Source: an uncultured Bacteroidales bacterium (GTDB lineage: Bacteria; Bacteroidota; Bacteroidia; Bacteroidales; Bacteroidaceae). From it: DNA of 64,000 nucleotides. This document shows, one piece after another, positions 62,126 to 64,000 of the stretch (the first letter of the stretch is position 1; the number at the start of each line of letters is the position of its first letter). Made by a program: the position numbers and the translations under genes. The stretch covers positions 1 through 64,000 of the forward strand of contig CADCBO010000007.1 of NCBI GenBank assembly GCA_902799685.1, read 5' to 3'. A model generated the notes under the pieces. The model did not search any database, was not told the DNA's origin, and saw only the letters and a program-made list of their open reading frames with translations.

Positions 62126-63777
62126 TGTATCAGTTATCGGAAAGAACACTGGGAGACTGGCTTGAGCATTGGGCTCAGGTATCTCCTGACCGCGAATATA
62201 TAGTCTATTCGGACCGTGACCTTCGTTTTACCTGGAAACAGTTCAACGAAAGGGTCGATGACATGGCGCGTGGACTGATTGCCATAGGTGTGACCAAAGG
62301 CACGCATGTGGGTCTCTGGGCCCAGAATGTGCCGGATTGGCTTACATTCCTGTATGCATGCGCCAAGATAGGTGCCGTGTGCATAACAGTTAACACCAAC
62401 TATAAGCAGAACGAGTTGGAGTACCTGTGCAAGGATTCCGACATGCACACCCTGTGCCTTACCGACGGCACATGGGAGAGCAATTACGTGGATATGGCTT
62501 ACGCTATGCTGCCGGAACTGCGCGAGTGTCAGCGCGGACATCTGGAGAGTAAACGGTTCCCCAAGCTTAAGAATGTGGTATATATAGGCCAGGAGAAGTA
62601 TCGCGGCATGTACAATACCGCCGAAATCCTTCTGCTTGGAGAGAATACCGATGATGAAGAGTTTCTGCGTCTGCGCAAGTCAGTGAACTGCCACGATGTG
62701 GTGAACATGCAATATACTTCGGGTACCACAGGATTCCCCAAGGGCGTCATGCTTACCCATTACAACATAGCCAATGACGGATTCCTTACAGGTGAGCACA
62801 TGAAGTTCACGCAGGATGACAAACTCTGTGTGTGCGTGCCTCTGTTCCACTGCTTCGGCGTGGTTCTGGCAACCATGAACTGCCTTACCCACGGCTGTAC
62901 CGAGGTTGTTGTGGAGCGTTTTGACCCGTTGGTGACTCTGGCATCGGTCCATAAGGAACGTTGTACGGCGCTTTACGGCGTGCCCACCATGTTTATCGCT
63001 GAGTTGAACCATCCAATGTTCAATATGTTTGACCTCTCTTGCCTGCGTACAGGTATCATGGCAGGATCTCTCTGCCCCATTGAGCTGATGCGCAAGGTGG
63101 AGGAGAAGATGTATCTGCATGTAACCAGCGTGTATGGACTTACTGAATCATCACCCGGCATGAGTCAGACCCGCATAGACGATCCCGATGAGGTTCGTTA
63201 TACCACTGTGGGCCGTGACTATGAATTCGTTGATGTCAAGGTTCTTGATCCTGAAACCAATAAGGAGGTTCCGGTAGGTGTTCAGGGTGAGATGTGCTGT
63301 AAGGGATTCAACGTGATGAAGGGTTACTATAAGAATCCTCAGGCAACCGCCGAGGTGATTGACGAGAACGGTTATCTGCACTCCGGTGACCTGGGTGTGA
63401 TGGATGAGAACGGAAATTATCGTATAACAGGACGTATCAAGGATATGATAATACGCGGCGGTGAAAACATATATCCGCGAGAGATAGAGGAGTTCCTCTA
63501 TCACCTGCCCGGCGTACGTGACGTACAGGTTGCAGGCGTGCCCTCAAAGAAATACGGCGAGGAGGTGGGTGCATTCATCATCCTGGATGAGGGCGCAAGC
63601 CTTACTGAGGAGGAGGTGCGTGACTGGTGCCGCGGCAAGATAGCCCGCTACAAGATACCCAAATATGTGTTCTTTGTAAAGGAATATCCTCTTACGGGTA
63701 GCGGCAAGATACAGAAATTCAAACTGCGCGAGCTTAGCCTTAAGCTATGCGAGGAACAGGGAATAGAGGTGGTGTGA
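62125..63777 (+). CDS. AMP-dependent acyl-CoA synthetase/ligase
   Basis: A 550-aa adenylate-forming enzyme activating a carboxylic acid (probably a fatty or aromatic acid) to its CoA thioester. Core motifs: [18 protein letters not shown] (ATP loop), [36 protein letters not shown] and [16 protein letters not shown], plus the final lysine in [11 protein letters not shown]. The family typically covers medium- to long-chain acyl-CoA ligases; exact substrate unclear. Flanked by two XRE-type regulators. Confidence 0.94.
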   Translation: MYQLSERTLGDWLEHWAQVSPDREYIVYSDRDLRFTWKQFNERVDDMARGLIAIGVTKGTHVGLWAQNVPDWLTFLYACAKIGAVCITVNTNYKQNELEYLCKDSDMHTLCLTDGTWESNYVDMAYAMLPELRECQRGHLESKRFPKLKNVVYIGQEKYRGMYNTAEILLLGENTDDEEFLRLRKSVNCHDVVNMQYTSGTTGFPKGVMLTHYNIANDGFLTGEHMKFTQDDKLCVCVPLFHCFGVVLATMNCLTHGCTEVVVERFDPLVTLASVHKERCTALYGVPTMFIAELNHPMFNMFDLSCLRTGIMAGSLCPIELMRKVEEKMYLHVTSVYGLTESSPGMSQTRIDDPDEVRYTTVGRDYEFVDVKVLDPETNKEVPVGVQGEMCCKGFNVMKGYYKNPQATAEVIDENGYLHSGDLGVMDENGNYRITGRIKDMIIRGGENIYPREIEEFLYHLPGVRDVQVAGVPSKKYGEEVGAFIILDEGASLTEEEVRDWCRGKIARYKIPKYVFFVKEYPLTGSGKIQKFKLRELSLKLCEEQGIEVV

Positions 63778-63778
63778 T

Positions 63779-64000
63779 ATGGAAATAAACGAACAAATCA
63801 AACAGATGGCCATGCGTCTGCGCGGACTCCGCGAGGACCTTGAGATGACCGTTGAGGAGGTTGCGCAGAAGTGCGGAATAACTCCCGAAGAGTTGAAAAG
63901 ATATGAGTCGGGTGAATCGGATATTCCGATGAATTTCCTGTGCAACGCCGCAAACGTGCTTGGCGTTGAGCCGTTGGAGCTGTTTGCAGGTGATGCGCCT
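63779..64000 (+). CDS. XRE-type regulator (partial, runs off the window)
   Basis: 74 codons are visible from ATG 63779, 1 bp after the ligase stop, and the frame is still open at the window end. The helix-turn-helix is clear: RLRGLREDLEMTVEEVAQKC, then GITPEELKRYESGESDIP. By comparison with the gene at 61550 a cupin domain may follow outside the window. Confidence 0.88.
   Translation, partial: MEINEQIKQMAMRLRGLREDLEMTVEEVAQKCGITPEELKRYESGESDIPMNFLCNAANVLGVEPLELFAGDAP

Overview
The window looks like a chromosome segment of a member of Bacteroidota, most likely order Bacteroidales. The evidence is the gene content and order: mraZ-rsmH-ftsL-ftsI-murE-mraY-murD-ftsW-murG/murC-ftsQ-ftsA-ftsZ without murF or ddl, rimP-nusA-infB-cvpA running into sufBCDS, FprA, DUF3109, DUF4332 and BlaI/M56 pairs. 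The promoter grammar agrees: upstream of many genes there is a TAnnTTTG or TAnnTTCG box, often with a TTG element about 19-20 nt further upstream, and strong Shine-Dalgarno sites are rare.

Layout. 1-1.2 kb: a CPBP membrane protease-like gene and a truncated gene. About 1.2-7.3 kb: a compact, more A+T-rich mobile element. It carries a small serine recombinase, a Rep_trans-like replication initiator candidate, an unknown protein, a FISUMP/lectin-fold-like protein, two very small ORFs and a large serine integrase whose 3' end runs antisense into a tRNA-Leu(CAA) gene. 7.4-14.5 kb: manC, an NhaC-type antiporter, a membrane protein, a DUF4332 protein, tRNA-Asn, an S41 protease and a sialate O-acetylesterase-like protein. 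14.5-24.7 kb: a long operon for ribosome maturation, transcription and translation factors (rimP, nusA, infB), cvpA and Fe-S cluster assembly (sufBCDS). Its leader contains a terminator-like hairpin, and nusA carries what looks like a 65-nt deletion plus frameshift near its start.

24.8-40.5 kb: individually transcribed genes, including a lipoprotein, gpmI, nhaA, fprA, a BlaI/M56 sensor pair, an alpha/beta hydrolase, DUF456, DUF3109, lipoproteins, an RHS remnant and two tRNA-Val genes (CAC and GAC). Several strongly palindromic intergenic elements sit among them. 40.6-42.3 kb: a SulP transporter. 42.4-57.8 kb: the division and cell wall (dcw) cluster, with MraZ-type operator repeats in front of mraZ and, notably, MurG and MurC encoded as one continuous 834-aa frame. 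57.8-64 kb: recO, tRNA-Glu with rpsT, a repeat-rich intergenic region, gyrB, and an XRE-cupin regulator / acyl-CoA ligase / XRE regulator group that runs off the window.

The items most worth checking are the MurG-MurC fusion, the integrated element at tRNA-Leu, the damaged nusA 5' end, the 205-bp palindromic unit at 30.7-30.9 kb and the overlapping hairpin chain after tRNA-Val(CAC). No database search or folding program was used. Family names come from recognising motifs in the translations, and hairpins were paired by eye.
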